Shown here: piece after piece, positions 9,491 through 20,037 of the stretch | How the letters are laid out: the number at the start of each line of letters is the position of its first letter | Numbering within the stretch: position 1 is the stretch's first letter | NCBI GenBank assembly: GCA_905221605.1 | Contig: CAJNDS010000704.1 | Span: 10,001-74,000, forward strand | Length of the DNA stretch: 64,000 nt | Source of the DNA: Symbiodinium natans | Lineage: Eukaryota > Sar > Dinophyceae > Suessiales > Symbiodiniaceae | Direction of reading: 5' to 3' | Position numbers and translations under genes: made by a program | The notes under the pieces: model-generated | Told to the model about the DNA's origin: nothing | Database searches by the model: none | What the model saw: the letters and a program-made list of their open reading frames with translations, nothing else

Positions 9491-10144
9491 TCCGTAGGGC
9501 TGAGGACATAACCTGCAGCCCTCATGGCCAAGCCTCACAATCAAAGGCCCCAAGAACCCTGCTGAAGACTTGCAGTTTGGGATCTCTGGCTGATTGCTTG
9601 TAGGTATTCATAGGGCTGGCAACAGAAATGCTTACAACTTACAAGCTCAACGCGAAAGCAACTTGCATAGGAATGCTAGTAGTACCAGAAAACTCAAGAA
9701 GTAACCCGAAGCCTAAGCAGCCTTCAACCCTAAACCGTTCAACATGCAAACACCAACCTCCAAAACCCGTAATCCCCCAAAGCCCTAAATAAAGCCCAAG
9801 CCCCTAAACAAATCGCAAACCCCTAAACCGCAAGCCACTAAACCCTGAAACTCTGGACCCCCGAAACCTCGCCTATCTCCCCCCTCCAAAACCACATCCC
9901 TAAGCCCTGTAGGGCTCCCTAAACCCTGAACCCTCAACCCTAAACCCTAAACCCATCCCTCCCCCCCCCCCCCAAAAAAAAAAAAAAAAAACAATAGATA
10001 CAAAAATGTAGAAATAAAACGAATAAAGAGCTAATATAAGAAATAAACAATACATAACAGGGCAGTGAAGTTTGCATTGAGGCTGAGAGTAGAGCGAAGG
10101 GGGGTTCATAGTAATGCTTTGGGGGGTTTCGGGTTTAAGTTTTA
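9491..10144. other. Intron-like region, no gene seen
   Basis: Degenerate C-rich telomere units (9720-9955), a C14 tract followed by A18 (9961-9992) and AT-rich sequence. The frame at 9900-10109 (-) is low-complexity and not called. Confidence 0.5.
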
Positions 10145-10395
10145 GGGTTAGGGTTTAGGGTTTAGGGTTTAGGGTTTAGGGTTTAGGGTTTAGGGTTTAG
10201 GGTTTAGGGTTTAGGGTTTAGGGTTTAGGGTTTAGGGTTTAGGGTTTAGGGTTTAGGGTTTAGGGTTTAGGGTTTAGGGTTTAGGGTTTAGGGTTTAGGG
10301 TTTAGGGTTTAGGGTTTAGGGTTTAGGGTTTAGGGTTTAGGGTTTAGGGTTTAGGGTTTAGGGTTTAGGGTTTAGGGTTTAGGGTTTAGGGTTTA
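10145..10395 (+). repeat. Longest perfect TTTAGGG array
   Basis: About 35 consecutive TTTAGGG heptamers, almost without error, with one TTAGGG unit near the left end. Long enough to act like a true interstitial telomeric sequence. Confidence 0.95.
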
Positions 10396-11340
10396 CATAG
10401 GGTTCGTTGTAGAGATTGCTGAGTGGGGTGTCTTGTTGAAAATACTGGAAGTGAAACGCAGGATCACGTGTCAGAGAGGACTGTTCACTCCTATGGTCCA
10501 TAGGGGGTCCATAGGAGGTCCATAGCACAATTTGCTATTTCCCCCCCCCCCCACTCATGCCTTGCGCGGTTAAGCGATCTGCAGGAACAATTCTTATCTA
10601 CGGACTTCTACTCGTGCTTTGGGCCGGACAGATTGTTGATAGCTAGTTGCTCGAAGCTGAGCGTGCTTGCAAGCGTGAAAGAGTGTGCGGGATCTCGCGC
10701 GTTGACCGCACGTAGGGTATCAACCGTCGGGTATAAAGATAGGTGATATACATAGCGCGTGCACGAACGTATGTACTTTTTCGGACATACGCGTCGCTTC
10801 CGATAGCCAATAACGTATTATAGATCAACGTCTAGTAGTATAGCATGTAATGGGAATAGCGCTCCTAATTTCCTGTCGGACTTAATTGGAATGCACATTG
10901 CTTCCAAAAGCATACATATAGTGCAGCGTGTAGTAAGGACATGTAATGATAGTATAGTGCCACTACCGAAAAAACGGGTTTTGAAATGATGGTAGCTGTG
11001 CACGGGCATGATTGGTCACATGCTTGCGCGTTGCAATTATTGCTGTCAGTCGCTGCGCTCGCGCCACATGATGCGCCTAGAAACCCTATTCCCTAAACTA
11101 TTGTTGCTTGGGTTTAATGGTTATAGTCTTCGGTTGACCATGTCGGCTCTCGGGTTTAGGGCTTACAGTTCAAGGTCTGGGCAAGGACTTCCCTAGAGCT
11201 AAGTTTCCAGACCCTGGACGAAAGTCTTCTTAGTAGGTGACGGCCGTTTTCCCATTCAGGAACAAGAGACAAAGCACGTAGGCTTACCCTTGCTGTCTTT
11301 GATTCCGGCATTCTCCGGGGGCGAATCATGGATCAAGTGC
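10396..11340. other. Unique stretch, no gene supported
   Basis: Non-repetitive apart from three tandem GGTCCATAGG-like units (10495-10530) and a C12 tract near 10540. Short frames on both strands (10643-10828 -, 10818-11009 -, 11008-11196 +) lack splice context or family signatures. Confidence 0.45.
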
Positions 11341-11353
11341 TGTGATCCAAAAC

Positions 11354-11450
11354 CTTACCTGAAGGCTCCTGTGTAGTATCTTTTTGGTGTAGTATACTAG
11401 AGTCCCCTATTGCTAGCCCAAAAAGAAACTGCATTGGAGCCTTCAGGTAA
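11354..11450 (+). mobile_element. TIR element family E, copy 2
   Basis: TTACCTGAAGGCTCCTGTGT at left, inverse TTGGAGCCTTCAGGTAA at right; inner pair TATCTTTTTGG / CCAAAAAGAAAC. Better preserved at its ends than copy 1. Confidence 0.85.
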
Positions 11451-11694
11451 CTGCCTAACTGCCTGTGTGAAGCAATTATGATGCGCATGTTCTCTGACCA
11501 AAGCCCCGTTTCCCTTCTTGAAACTTAGTACATATCGTCAGTGCCCGCTGCAACTTCAACTAGCATGTTGACATAGGCATAATTACTTCCGTTACCTTTA
11601 CGTATCCCCGACGGAATCATTCTAACCCTAAACCCTAAACCCTAAACCCTAAACCGTAGCCCCTCAGGCCCTAAACCACCCCGCATCTTCGCAG

Positions 11695-11768
11695 GCCTCA
11701 CATCCTCTACGGACGTCCAGACGTGCAACAGCCATGCTTGCAGCTTGCCTCTGGTGACCTGGCATCAG
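11695..11768 (+). CDS. Candidate exon: thrombospondin type 1-like C-terminal half
   Basis: Acceptor TTCGCAG|GC, donor CATCAG|GTTTGG. Frame LTSSTDVQTCNSHACSLP: the pattern V-Q-T-C-N-x-H-x-C is the usual end of a TSP1 repeat. Needs one base from the previous exon and ends phase 0. With 7551-7620 it supports an extracellular TSP1 protein on the + strand. Confidence 0.65.
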
Positions 11769-11867
11769 GTTTGGGATTTAGTGTTTAGGTTGAGGGTTTA
11801 GGGTTTAGGGTTTAGGGTTTGGGGTTTGGGGTTTGGGGTTTAGGGTTTAGGCTTGTCCCCAACGCTT

Positions 11868-11988
11868 ACTTGGAGGTTCAGGGTGCTTATATCCCCAATT
11901 ATCACTGCACTTATAAGCCCCCTAAATTTTGAAAGTAGGTTATAAGTAGATTTAAAGCTGTGGTTATAAGTACCCATGAACCTCCAAG
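11868..11988 (+). mobile_element. TIR element family A, copy 3
   Basis: ACTTGGAGGTTCAGGG at left, CCCATGAACCTCCAAG at right, diverged core of TTATAAG motifs. Its left 40 bp plus about 18 bp of flanking sequence (GGCTTGTCCCCAACGCTT) recur at 48804-48860. Confidence 0.8.
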
Positions 11989-12308
11989 CATCTTGGATTT
12001 AGGGCTAAACCCTAAACGCTAAACCCTAAACCCTAAACCGGAGGTTCCAGCCAGGTAGGCCCTTGGCTTCCCCTTCTTGAGTTGAAGATGACCTTGTTTA
12101 GGTATGCGTTTTTTCTTTCAGAGCCCTCAACCCTAAACCCTAAAAGAAGTCTACCTTGTTTTGTTTGGGGGTTTATGGTTAGCCTTAAACCTTAAACCCT
12201 CAACCCTAGGGTGTAGGGCTCAGGGTTGGTTTGTTGGGTGCAAAGCTGTTGCTGAAGCCCTCTCAACATGGAACTTCTAATGAGCAACTCCCCAAAAAGG
12301 GTTCAGGG

Positions 12309-12572
12309 TTTTAGGGTTTAGGGTTTAGGGTTTAGGGTTTAGGGTTTAGGGTTTAGGGTTAGGGTTTAGGGTTTAGGGTTTAGGCGCAGCTGCTAAGGCC
12401 CCAAGCCTAAAGATCCGTAAAGCCCTAATTAAGCTCGACACCTCCCGATTCTCGAAGCTCCCTACAGCTGAGGGTTTAGGGTTTAGAGTTTAGGTTTAGG
12501 GTTTGGGGTTTAGGGTTGAGGGTTGAGGGTTGAGGGTTTAGGGTTTAGGGTTTAGGGTTTAGGGTTTAGGGT
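12309..12572 (+). repeat. Two TTTAGGG arrays
   Basis: Arrays at 12309-12385 and 12475-12572, the second beginning with GGGTTGA variants. Between them a short stretch of decayed CCCTAAA-like sequence. Confidence 0.85.
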
Positions 12573-12721
12573 CAACAGACTAGGTCCTTATTCCCTTACG
12601 TCTTCAGGACTAGCTAGCTTCCCTTATGAAACCCTTGTTCAGTTGGGGGGTTCGGAAATTCCCAAACCGTAACCTTTAAGCCCTAATCCCTCAGACCTAG
12701 ACCCTAAACCCATATGAAGTA

Positions 12722-12812
12722 GGGTACATCTTTCTTGTAACCCCAAAAGGACACCCAGTATATACACTCACCAGTATTAAAGAGGAACCTTATATACACT
12801 CACCAAAAACAG
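12722..12812 (-). mobile_element. Dispersed repeat family P, copy 2 (inverted)
   Basis: Reverse complement of 8228-8312: shares TGAGTGTATATA twice and GGGTGTCC..TTGGGGTTACAAG. Directly abuts a CCCTAAA array on its right. Confidence 0.65.
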
Positions 12813-13373
12813 TAACCCTAAACCCTAAACCCTAAACCCTAAACCCTAAACCCTAAACCCTAAACCCTAAACCCTAAACCCTGCTTCACATGCTGAGATT
12901 GGGACCCAGAACCCTGCAACTTGCACGCTCCACTCACCCAAGGCCCCTATGAACTACACCTTTGGCTTGGATAAGGACGACGTGGGCTTTTGGGGGGTTT
13001 AGGACTAGGGTTTGGGGTGTGGGGTTTGGGGTTTAGGGTTTAGGGTTTCGGGTTTAGGGTTTAGGACTAGGGTTTGGGGTTTGGGGTGTGGGGTTTAGGG
13101 TTTAGGGATTAGGGTTGTGCTGCTTTAGTGTGCGGGCTCCCCCACTCCTCTCCTGAACAGTCGAAGCTGGTTTTTCGCCTGCTTTAAACGCTCCACGGGT
13201 TTTACTTGATTTTCAAAGGGAGGAGTTTTAGAAAAGTTTAAAGGGACAGCTCGGCCCGACAATTGATTTTAAACTTAAAGGCGCGCCGCACGAAGTTTCT
13301 TACCACACCCGGACGATTTGACTTTAGCGAGGATCCCACCGCGCACCCCCAAACAGTCACTGTGTCACGACTC

Positions 13374-13525
13374 CCCCCCCCCCCCCCCCCCCCCCCCACC
13401 CCCCTCACCCCACCCCCCAAAAGCCCCGACCCTAAACCCTAAACCCTAAACCCTAAACCCTAAACCCTAAACCCTAAACCCTAAACCCTAAACCCTAAAC
13501 CCTAAACCCTAAACCCTAAACCCAA
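13374..13525. repeat. Poly-C tract and CCCTAAA array
   Basis: A run of about 25 C (13374-13397), more C-rich sequence, then about 13 CCCTAAA heptamers (13430-13523). Confidence 0.9.
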
Positions 13526-13625
13526 TAGAGTAAACACCACCAATCAGAAGAAGAACGATGAAGGATGAACACAAGCAAGCCCTAAGTCCTTAATGATTCA
13601 CTCTGTGGAGCCCCAGACCGCTTAA

Positions 13626-13738
13626 GGGGTTTAGGGTTTAGGGTTTAGGGTTTAGGGTTCAGGGTTCAGGGTTCAGGGTTTAGGGTTTAGGGTTTAGGGT
13701 TTAGGGTTTAGGGTTTAGGGTTTAGGGTTTAGGGTTCA
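13626..13738 (+). repeat. TTTAGGG array with GGGTTCA block
   Basis: Perfect heptamers interrupted by three consecutive GGGTTCA units, an example of local spread of one variant. Confidence 0.9.
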
Positions 13739-13745
13739 GTGAGAG

Positions 13746-13844
13746 GACCTCCGGTCGGACTGGATCGACATTACGGTCACAGGGACCTTGCCCACAAACG
13801 CCACGGCATTCCAGATCAGTGGCCTGCTTGCAAGCTCTGGTGGG
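13746..13844 (+). CDS. Candidate exon, Thr-rich extracellular-type
   Basis: Acceptor GAGAG|GAC, donor GGTGGG|GTAGGC. 33 codons without stop: DLRSDWIDITVTGTLPTNAT and AFQISGLLASSGG. Contains a possible N-glycosylation site (NAT). Extra upstream acceptor CAG|TGA would bring a stop, so GAG|GAC is preferred. Confidence 0.6.
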
Positions 13845-14229
13845 GTAGGCTTTTGGTTTAGGGTTTAGGGCTTAGGGTTTAGGGTTTAGGGTTTTAGGCT
13901 CATAGGGTGCAGGGCTCTTCCGTGAAAGGTTAATTAGGGGGTTTAGTGTCTAGGGCCCAGGGTTTGGGGTAGCCGGGTAGGTACTTGAAGGTTCACGGGT
14001 GTGTAGTCGTCAGGAAGCATTGCATGTTAGGTTACCAATACAGGCGAGCACCTAGTTCACGATAAGTCAAGCCGTACTTGTAAATTGTTTTGCACTGCAG
14101 GGTTGAACTAAAGGGGCTGCGTGCGCAATTTGCCCTGTTAGGGTTTAGCAAGGGCCTGAAGGCACTATTGGCGGCAAAAGGGCAACTGGGTGGCTTGGAC
14201 GGGAGCTGCGAAAACACTTCAGGGGTGCG

Positions 14230-14600
14230 GCGCACATGCATTGCGTAAGCATCAACAGTGTTGGGAAACCGAGGTATTGGCATACCAAACACGATAGCGC
14301 TCACGACAATAAGATGTCTTTTCACAAGACAGAGCATCATGTGCTGCCGGCATCTGGTTGTGTATGCTGTCATATCCTGCACAAGACATGGGGTACGATT
14401 TGTTACGGACATTGGGTTGTGTATGTTGTGATATGCGGACATCGGGTCGTGAATGCTTCGTTATGTTATCACACAAGACAGGGGGTGCCATTTCGAGCCA
14501 TGGGTTCTGTTGTGAAGACATGGGTGCGATTTGTTTGCTGGCATTGGGTTGTGCATGTGTGATGACACACCCACGCCACCGGGTTGTGCGTGTTTTGATC
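14230..14600. repeat. Degenerate tandem repeat
   Basis: The phrase GGGTTGTGTATGTTGTGATAT and variants recur at about 14351, 14415, 14445 and 14550, with ACACAAGACA between. Open frames on both strands in this block arise from the repeat and are not called. Confidence 0.5.
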
Positions 14601-14830
14601 TGGTAGCACATGCAATACCTGGGGAGCGAGATGCCATGCCACATCAAATGGAGACTTGCGGTGTGCTGTTGAAGCTAGATGCGATTATGCCCCTCCCCCG
14701 CCCCCACCCGCGCATACCTGGAACAGGGCGCAACCAAAGTTGCCCCTATGCGCCCGCGCACCAACTCAAGACACATTCATGAACGCCTACCGCAAGAGCC
14801 TGCACACCAAACCAAATCTGAAACCGTTGA

Positions 14831-14949
14831 CTTGGTAGCCCAGTGGTACCCTTGGTACCCTTTACCCTTATTGTTGCTCTGGGTTCCCTGATACAGTACC
14901 CAAACCAAAAAGGGTGCCCTTGTTATAATATGGTTACTGGCCTACCAAG
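14831..14949 (+). mobile_element. Introner-like TIR element family B, copy 1
   Basis: CTTGGTAGCCCAGTGGTACC at left; TGGTTACTGGCCTACCAAG at right; core AAACCAAAAAGGGTGCCCTT. If spliced as CTTG|GTAGCC...CTACCAAG|C the element ends would supply both donor and acceptor, next to candidate coding sequence on the right (14965-15092). Confidence 0.8.
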
Positions 14950-14964
14950 CTGAGGACTGGGGAG

Positions 14965-15092
14965 CTCTTCTGGTGCAATGCTGGACACATACGTGGTGGA
15001 AGTGCTCCAGTCCGAGTGCGTGGATTCTGGGTACTGCACGATCCAGGCGGCTGCGCAGGCCGGCAGCTTCCCTGAATGCCACTTTACATGGT
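14965..15092 (+). CDS. Candidate exon, Cys-containing extracellular-type
   Basis: Frame SSGAMLDTYVVEVLQSEC then VDSGYCTIQAAAQAGSFPEC; donor GGT|GTAAGG. Acceptor either GGGGAG|C (14964) or the end of the family B element (14949). Other two frames are also largely open, so the frame choice is not certain. Four Cys suit the TSP1-type neighbours. Confidence 0.5.
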
Positions 15093-15101
15093 GTAAGGTC
15101 T

Positions 15102-15390
15102 AGGGTTTAGGGTTTAGGGTTTAGGGTTTAGGGTTCAGGGTTCAGGGTTTAGGGTTTAGGGCTTAGGGTTTAGGGTTTGGAGTTGAGGGTTTACGGTTGC
15201 TTTGCCATCTTCCACTGGTTGCAGAAGGTTCTTGAGGTCGGGTGAGGTCTTCGGCGCTATGTGAGCCAGGGACTCCAACAGTTACTGCATCTCCTTGCTC
15301 CCTAAAACCTAAACCCTAAACCCTAAACCCTAAGCTTAAACCCTAAACCCTAAACCCTAAGCTTTAACCCTAAACCCTAAACCCTACACC
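15102..15390. repeat. TTTAGGG array, spacer, CCCTAAA array
   Basis: G-strand array 15102-15185, unique spacer 15190-15300, C-strand array 15306-15390. The spacer reads well on the minus strand (HIAPKTSPDLKNLLQPVEDG, with a GTAAAC donor-like end), but its flanks have the intron-interior order, so no exon is called. Confidence 0.7.
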
Positions 15391-15474
15391 CCTGGCGGAG
15401 ACGAGCATCTTCAAGTGGGGGGAAGTCCTTGCGTGGGCTCCTGCAAGGCCCTTGATAGGGTTGATTTAGGGGAA

Positions 15475-15664
15475 CCCCAAGAGTCCAACAACCCTTGATT
15501 AAGGAATATACCTTGTTCTATGCAGGGATCAGGGATCCTTCACCCTGACGTAGTTTAAGGAACACACCTTAATCTATACAGGGATCTCTAATATGATTCT
15601 AGGATCCAGAAATGTGATTTAAAGTAGATTCCTGAATCAAGGGGTCTTGGGCTCTTTGGGGATG
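15475..15664 (+). mobile_element. TIR element family D, copy 2
   Basis: CCCCAAGAGTCCAACAACCC at left and GGGTCTTGGGCTCTTTGGGG at right; internal GATTAAGGAATATACCTT occurs with an inner direct relative at 15551. About 190 bp, longer than copy 1 by an internal duplication. Confidence 0.75.
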
Positions 15665-15964
15665 TGAGGCCTTGTTTAGGGTTTCGGGTTTAGGGTTTAG
15701 GGTTTAGGGTAAAAGCCTCGAAGAAGTCGACCCATGCTCACTTTGTCAAAAGCAAACAGGCCAGCCCAAAACCAAACGCCTTAGCCTCTAACGGGTTTTG
15801 GGGCTGAGGGTCTGGGGTTTGAGTAGGGTGTAGGGCTTAGGGCTATATCCTGAAACCCCGAAAAACCCTAAGCCTTGCCAAGATAAACAGGTGCCAGCCT
15901 ATGTTGACCGGCTGATGCTGATGGGCAAGTGGCTCGACTGATCCGTTGCCCTCGTCTACCATGC

Positions 15965-16092
15965 CCACTACTCCCCTATACTACTCCCCTAGGTTCCACC
16001 CACAATTAAGGCTATTTAGGGATAATCAAGGCTAACTGTGGTTATTCAAGGGCGGAACCTGGGGGGGGGGGGTAGTATGGAGGGAGGTTAGT
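15965..16092 (+). mobile_element. TIR element family N, copy 1
   Basis: CCCCTATACTACTCCCCTAGGTTCC at left (here given in part) is mirrored by GGAACCTGGG and GTAGTATGGAGGGAGG at right. Inner block AATTAAGGCTATTTAGGG. Relative at 33109-33192. Confidence 0.65.
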
Positions 16093-16364
16093 AGGGAAAC
16101 CCCTAAACCCTAAACCCTAAGCCATGAGTCTACCTGTAAAGTTCGCTTTAATTTCTGAGCATACGGGACATTCCACTTGCACCACGCGCCCCAAAAGAGT
16201 CTGAAACCCTGAGCCCAGGAAAAGCCGAATCCGAAACTAACCCCCAAGACCCTAAATCCCAAACCCCAAACCCCAAACCCGAAACCCGAAACCCTAAACC
16301 CTAAACCCTAAACCCTAAACCCTAAACCCTAAACCCTAAACCCTAAACCCTAAACCCGAAGCAG

Positions 16365-16436
16365 CCCAGGAACAGCGACGGTCTGGGCCCAGCCGTGGAA
16401 GAGGCGGACTGGTGTTCTAAGGAACCGCTCTCGTGC
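16365..16436 (+). CDS. Candidate exon, Cys-containing
   Basis: Acceptor GAAGCAG|C after CCCTAAA array (16280-16356); donor TGC|GTTCAG. 24 codons: PRNSDGLGPAVEEADWCSKE then PLSC. Followed by TTTAGGG-type sequence. Confidence 0.55.
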
Positions 16437-17600
16437 GTTCAGGGTTCAGGGTTTAGGGTTTGGGGTCGTACTGGTACCAGGGTTTAGGGTTTAGGGTGTA
16501 GCGTTTAGTTATTAGGCCATTACTTGTGTGGGCGCGCGGGGGGGGGGGGGGAAACATCGGAATTAGGGTTTGGGGAAAAATTTGTTTAGGCATTAGGAGA
16601 CTGTTGCTGTGTGGGGGCCTTGCTCGACGAGTTTTTTCCTATTTTACGATTCGGGGTTCTGTTCTTTTGGGTTCTGTGTTCTAAACCCTAAACCCTAAAC
16701 CCTATTTAAACCCTAAACCCTCTAAACCCTCTAAACCTACAACAAGAGCCAGGAGAGTGATCGAGACACAGGCCCGGCCAATACCTCAGTGGCGAGCATG
16801 GTACGCTCAAGAGGAAATGTTCACTCGAGTGATGCAGGCACAGCACGAGCAGCAGCAGCAGCAGGACACGGCTCATGACAGTGCAGCAAGAGCAGCACGA
16901 GGAGCGTTTGCGTGAGGACTCAGTTGGCAAGGAACGGGGCACGAGCTTGCTCTGAGCCACAGCACGCTTGCCACAAGAGGCTGAGAAATGCCACGTATGC
17001 AACAGCGAACCTACACCCTATTGCCTGAACCCCAAACCCTTTTGCATGTAGAGAGGGGGTCTTTTGAGCGGGAGTAAGATAGCTGGTTAGTCTTTGATCG
17101 GGCCGCTTCAGCTACGGTCTGGGGCGCGCGAGCGCGATGGTTTCTGCGAGACCCCGAAAAGCAACTCCCACGCATAGAGTGGCCAGCAAATGAAACCCTA
17201 AACCCCTAAAACCCTAAAACCTCGCCCCGAAACCCTAAACTCTAAACCCCAAACCCTTGTCTGATCATTTGCACTCTGCGAGGGTTGACTGTGAAACTCA
17301 CAAGGGGTTTGGGGGGGGGGGGGGGGGGGCGTTGGGGAGTGTTGAGTTTTTTGGGTTTAGGGTTTAGGGTTTGGGGGTTAGGGTTTAAGGTCTAGGGTTT
17401 TGTTTGGGGAGGGGGGGTGTATGGGGAAGGGGGAGAGCAACATCGCAGGGCCATGCCCGATGGAATTCTTGACTTTGGGCGCCATTTGGGGTTTGGTGTT
17501 TGGGCTTTTGTAAACCCTGTAAAGTCCAACATCCCTAAACCCTCAACCCTAGACCCTACGACCCTAAGACCCTAAGATTTGCACTGCAACCCTAAACCCT
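16437..17600. other. Intron-like region, no gene seen
   Basis: Contains G12-G20 tracts (16538-16551, 17307-17326), short telomere arrays, and a CAG-rich stretch 16840-16910. The minus frame at 16706-17002 overlaps low-complexity CAG repeats and is not called. Confidence 0.45.
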
Positions 17601-17678
17601 AAATTATAAACCTAAACCCTAAACCCTAAACCCTAAACCCTAAACCCTAAACCCTAAACCCTAAACCCTAAACCGCAG

Positions 17679-17748
17679 GTCTTTACGGATCGGGTGGGAG
17701 AGACGGGAAGCCAGCAGCTGTCGCTCGGCGGCGACTTCGAAAGGAGGG
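17679..17748 (+). CDS. Candidate exon
   Basis: Acceptor AACCGCAG|G directly after a CCCTAAA array (17600-17675). Frame VFTDRVGETGSQQLSLGGDF then ERR; probable GC donor GG|GCTTCG. A second open frame (ERREASSCRSAATSKGGLRD) is possible. Confidence 0.45.
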
Positions 17749-17765
17749 CTTCGGGATGTTAGAGG

Positions 17766-17849
17766 CTATATCCCCCTTGGGATTATTTTTTGTTTATTGT
17801 TTTTTTTTGAATTTTTAAATTATTTAATATGGTTGTAAGGGGAGTATAG
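17766..17849 (+). mobile_element. TIR element family O, copy 1
   Basis: CTATATCCCCCTTGGGAT at left, AAGGGGAGTATAG at right, AT-rich core with T10. Relative at 39588-39683. Confidence 0.65.
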
Positions 17850-17973
17850 GAGGGTGTAGGAGTATTGGGGTTTAAGGTTTTTTTGGGTTTAGGGTTTTGG
17901 GGTTTAGGTTTTTGGGTTTTGGAGTTTAGGGGTTTTGGGGTTTGGGGTTTTGGGTTTGGGGTTCTTGAGTAGG

Positions 17974-18080
17974 CTAGGATCCAGAGTAGGCCCTTAATCC
18001 CTTTTCAGGGTTTGGGCTCCGGTATCAGCCCCTTCAAACCAAAAAGAGTGCCCTGTTTATTCCTGGATCACTCTTGGGTC
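17974..18080 (+). mobile_element. TIR element family C, copy 3 (best copy)
   Basis: CTAGGATCCAGAGTAGGCCC at left; right end TTTATTCCTGGATCACTCTT then GGGTC. Core GCCCCTTCAAACCAAAAAGA. A CCCTAAA array begins immediately at its right edge (18082-18175). Confidence 0.75.
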
Positions 18081-18334
18081 ACCCTAAACCCTAAACCCTA
18101 AACCCTAAACCCTAAACCCTAAACCCTAAACCCTAAACCCTAAACCCTAAACCCTAAACCCTAAACCCTAAACCCCCCAAAATGCCTTCCCCAAGCACCT
18201 CCCCATACCTCCCCAAGCCTGTAAAGCCCTAAACCCCAAATCCTATACGGTCCTAAACCATAAACAGCCTAAACCCTAAACCACAAGAACCCAACCCCAC
18301 AACCAACGCGACATTTGCCTTGCAGCAATGCTCT

Positions 18335-18488
18335 ACCCAAAGAGCCCACTACCGCTTCATTAGGAGTATACCAAATACCCCAAACCCTAAACCCTAAACC
18401 CTAAACCCTAAACCCTTAAATCTGACTAAGGATCCCTTTAGAAATTGAGGCCTATTCCTAAAGTATGGGGTATTTGGCTCTTTGGGTA
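18335..18488 (+). mobile_element. TIR element family D, copy 3, with telomere array inside
   Basis: ACCCAAAGAGCCCA at left, TGGCTCTTTGGGT at right. The body is interrupted by CCCAAACCCTAAACC.. (18380-18416). Sequence on both sides looks exon-like: TTGCAG|CAATGCTCTA before it, and GAGAG|ATCTGGGCGCCCAC after it. Confidence 0.7.
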
Positions 18489-18783
18489 AACCTTTGAGAG
18501 ATCTGGGCGCCCACTCCGGAGCCACCCCCGGGTTTCGGGTCGAGGGTAGATTCTGGGAGCAATTCGGAACTCGGGGGTTTTCGGGTTGAGGGTTGAGGCT
18601 TTGGGGTTTAGTTAGGGTTTAGTGGCGTGGGGGTTTACGGGGTTTAGGGGCTTAGGGCTTCGGGCAGTGCTTGTGTGGGGGTTTAGGGGTTTAGAGTCTA
18701 TTTAGGGTTGAATGGTGTAGGGGTTTTAGGGGTGTGGGGGTTTACGGGGTTCGGGGTTTAGGGTTTCGGGTTTCCTCAACCAG

Positions 18784-18868
18784 GATCCACCGTCCCCTGC
18801 CCCAGGTTCACAGTCCAAAGCGAAGCTGGCATGGTCCCGCGGCACTGAAATTGGATTGGCAGCTCATG
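18784..18868 (+). CDS. Candidate exon, frame uncertain
   Basis: Acceptor AACCAG|G; donor CATG|GTTTAG formed by the first unit of the TTTAGGG array. Two long open frames, SPAPGSQSKAKLAWSRGTEI and VHSPKRSWHGPAALKLDWQL; I cannot choose. Confidence 0.4.
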
Positions 18869-19980
18869 GTTTAGGGTTTAGGGTTTAGGGTTTAGGGTTT
18901 AGGGTTTAGGGTTTAGGGTTTAGGGTTTAGGGTTTAGGGTTTAGGGTTAGGGTTTAGGGTCAAGGGTATAGGGTTTCGGGTTTAGGGACTTAGGGGTTTT
19001 GGTGCCTAGTTAGAGGGCACAGGCTCAAGAATTTGGCTTCTGCCGCAAGCTTACTTATGGGGCTTAGAGAAATGTAGGTCTTTGGGCGCGGCTTAAGGCA
19101 TGTGATATGTCGTACTAGGCAGTTCATCTCACGCCTGTTGGAGCGACACTCATGGTTCTAAACCCAGAGCATTGGTTTTTCCCTGTTTAGGGTTTAGGGC
19201 TTAGGGCTTAGGGCTTAGGGCTTAGGGCTTAGGGCTTCGGGTTTGGGGTTAAGGGTTTAGGGTTTAGGGTAGACGGGCTGTCGCCAGACCAGCCCCCTCG
19301 ACGCAAAGCTCCACCGCAGACAGCTGACACTGCGCGATGTGCCTTAACGCCGGCGCCGACAAGGCTCCCCCACAGCTGATGGGCCAGAGATGGTGGGCAA
19401 TCCCTTCCCCTGTATGCTCAAAACCCTAAACCCTAAACCCTAAACCCTAAACCCTAAACCCTAAACGGCCCGAAGCCCTAAACCCCGAACCAGTTTTACG
19501 GGGTTTAGGGCATTAGCCTGCACTCAAAATCCCGGAGGTGGACGCGGGGTGCAGCAAGCCTAAACCCCAAGCCCCAAAAACCCCAAACCCTAAACCCTAA
19601 ACCCTAAACCCTAAACCCCAAACCCTAAACCCTAAACCCTAAACCCTAAACCCCAAACCCTCCTTTGATCGAACCTGCGGCCTGAAGCTTGCCAAAGCCC
19701 CAAAGAGTTTGGGCTGTAAACCCTAAATTCTAAAACCCAAGAGGCCCAAAGAGTTCGGGGCTCTAAGTTTTTAGGGTTTTAGGGGATTAGGGTTTTAGGC
19801 TTTTAGGCTTTTAGGGCTTTTCGGCCTTTTAGGGTGTTTAGGGCTTTAGGGCTTTTAGGGCTTTAGGGTTATTAGGTTTTCGGGTTTTAGGGTTGGGGGC
19901 TTTGGGGTTTTAGGGTGTTAGGTGCACTGGGCTGTAGGTCTTCAGGGTCTGTTGTTCTGTTCCATACGGCTTGGAGCTTA
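18869..19980. repeat. Intron-like region of telomere arrays
   Basis: Arrays: TTTAGGG 18869-18960; GGGCTTA x6 at 19196-19232; CCCTAAA 19420-19466 and 19575-19660; TTTTAGGG-like decayed units 19760-19920. The unique spacer 19275-19400 reads SCGGALSAPALRHIAQCQLS on the minus strand but has intron-interior flanks; not called. Confidence 0.6.
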
Positions 19981-19984
19981 CAAG

Positions 19985-20037
19985 ATCCGTGGCCCAGCAC
20001 CAAAGAAGGCTGCAAGTATCCAGCAGTCTTTGAACGG
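19985..20037 (+). CDS. Candidate exon, short
   Basis: Acceptor TACAAG|AT, donor CGG|GTTTAG from the telomere array. Frame PWPSTKEGCKYPAVFER. 53 nt. Confidence 0.5.

Noticed and set aside
10643-11196. Three small frames in the unique stretch
   Set aside because: No splice context, no codon-like composition and conflicting strands.
14032-14647. Overlapping open frames of 80-136 codons on both strands
   Set aside because: They overlap each other within a degenerate tandem repeat and show no family signature.
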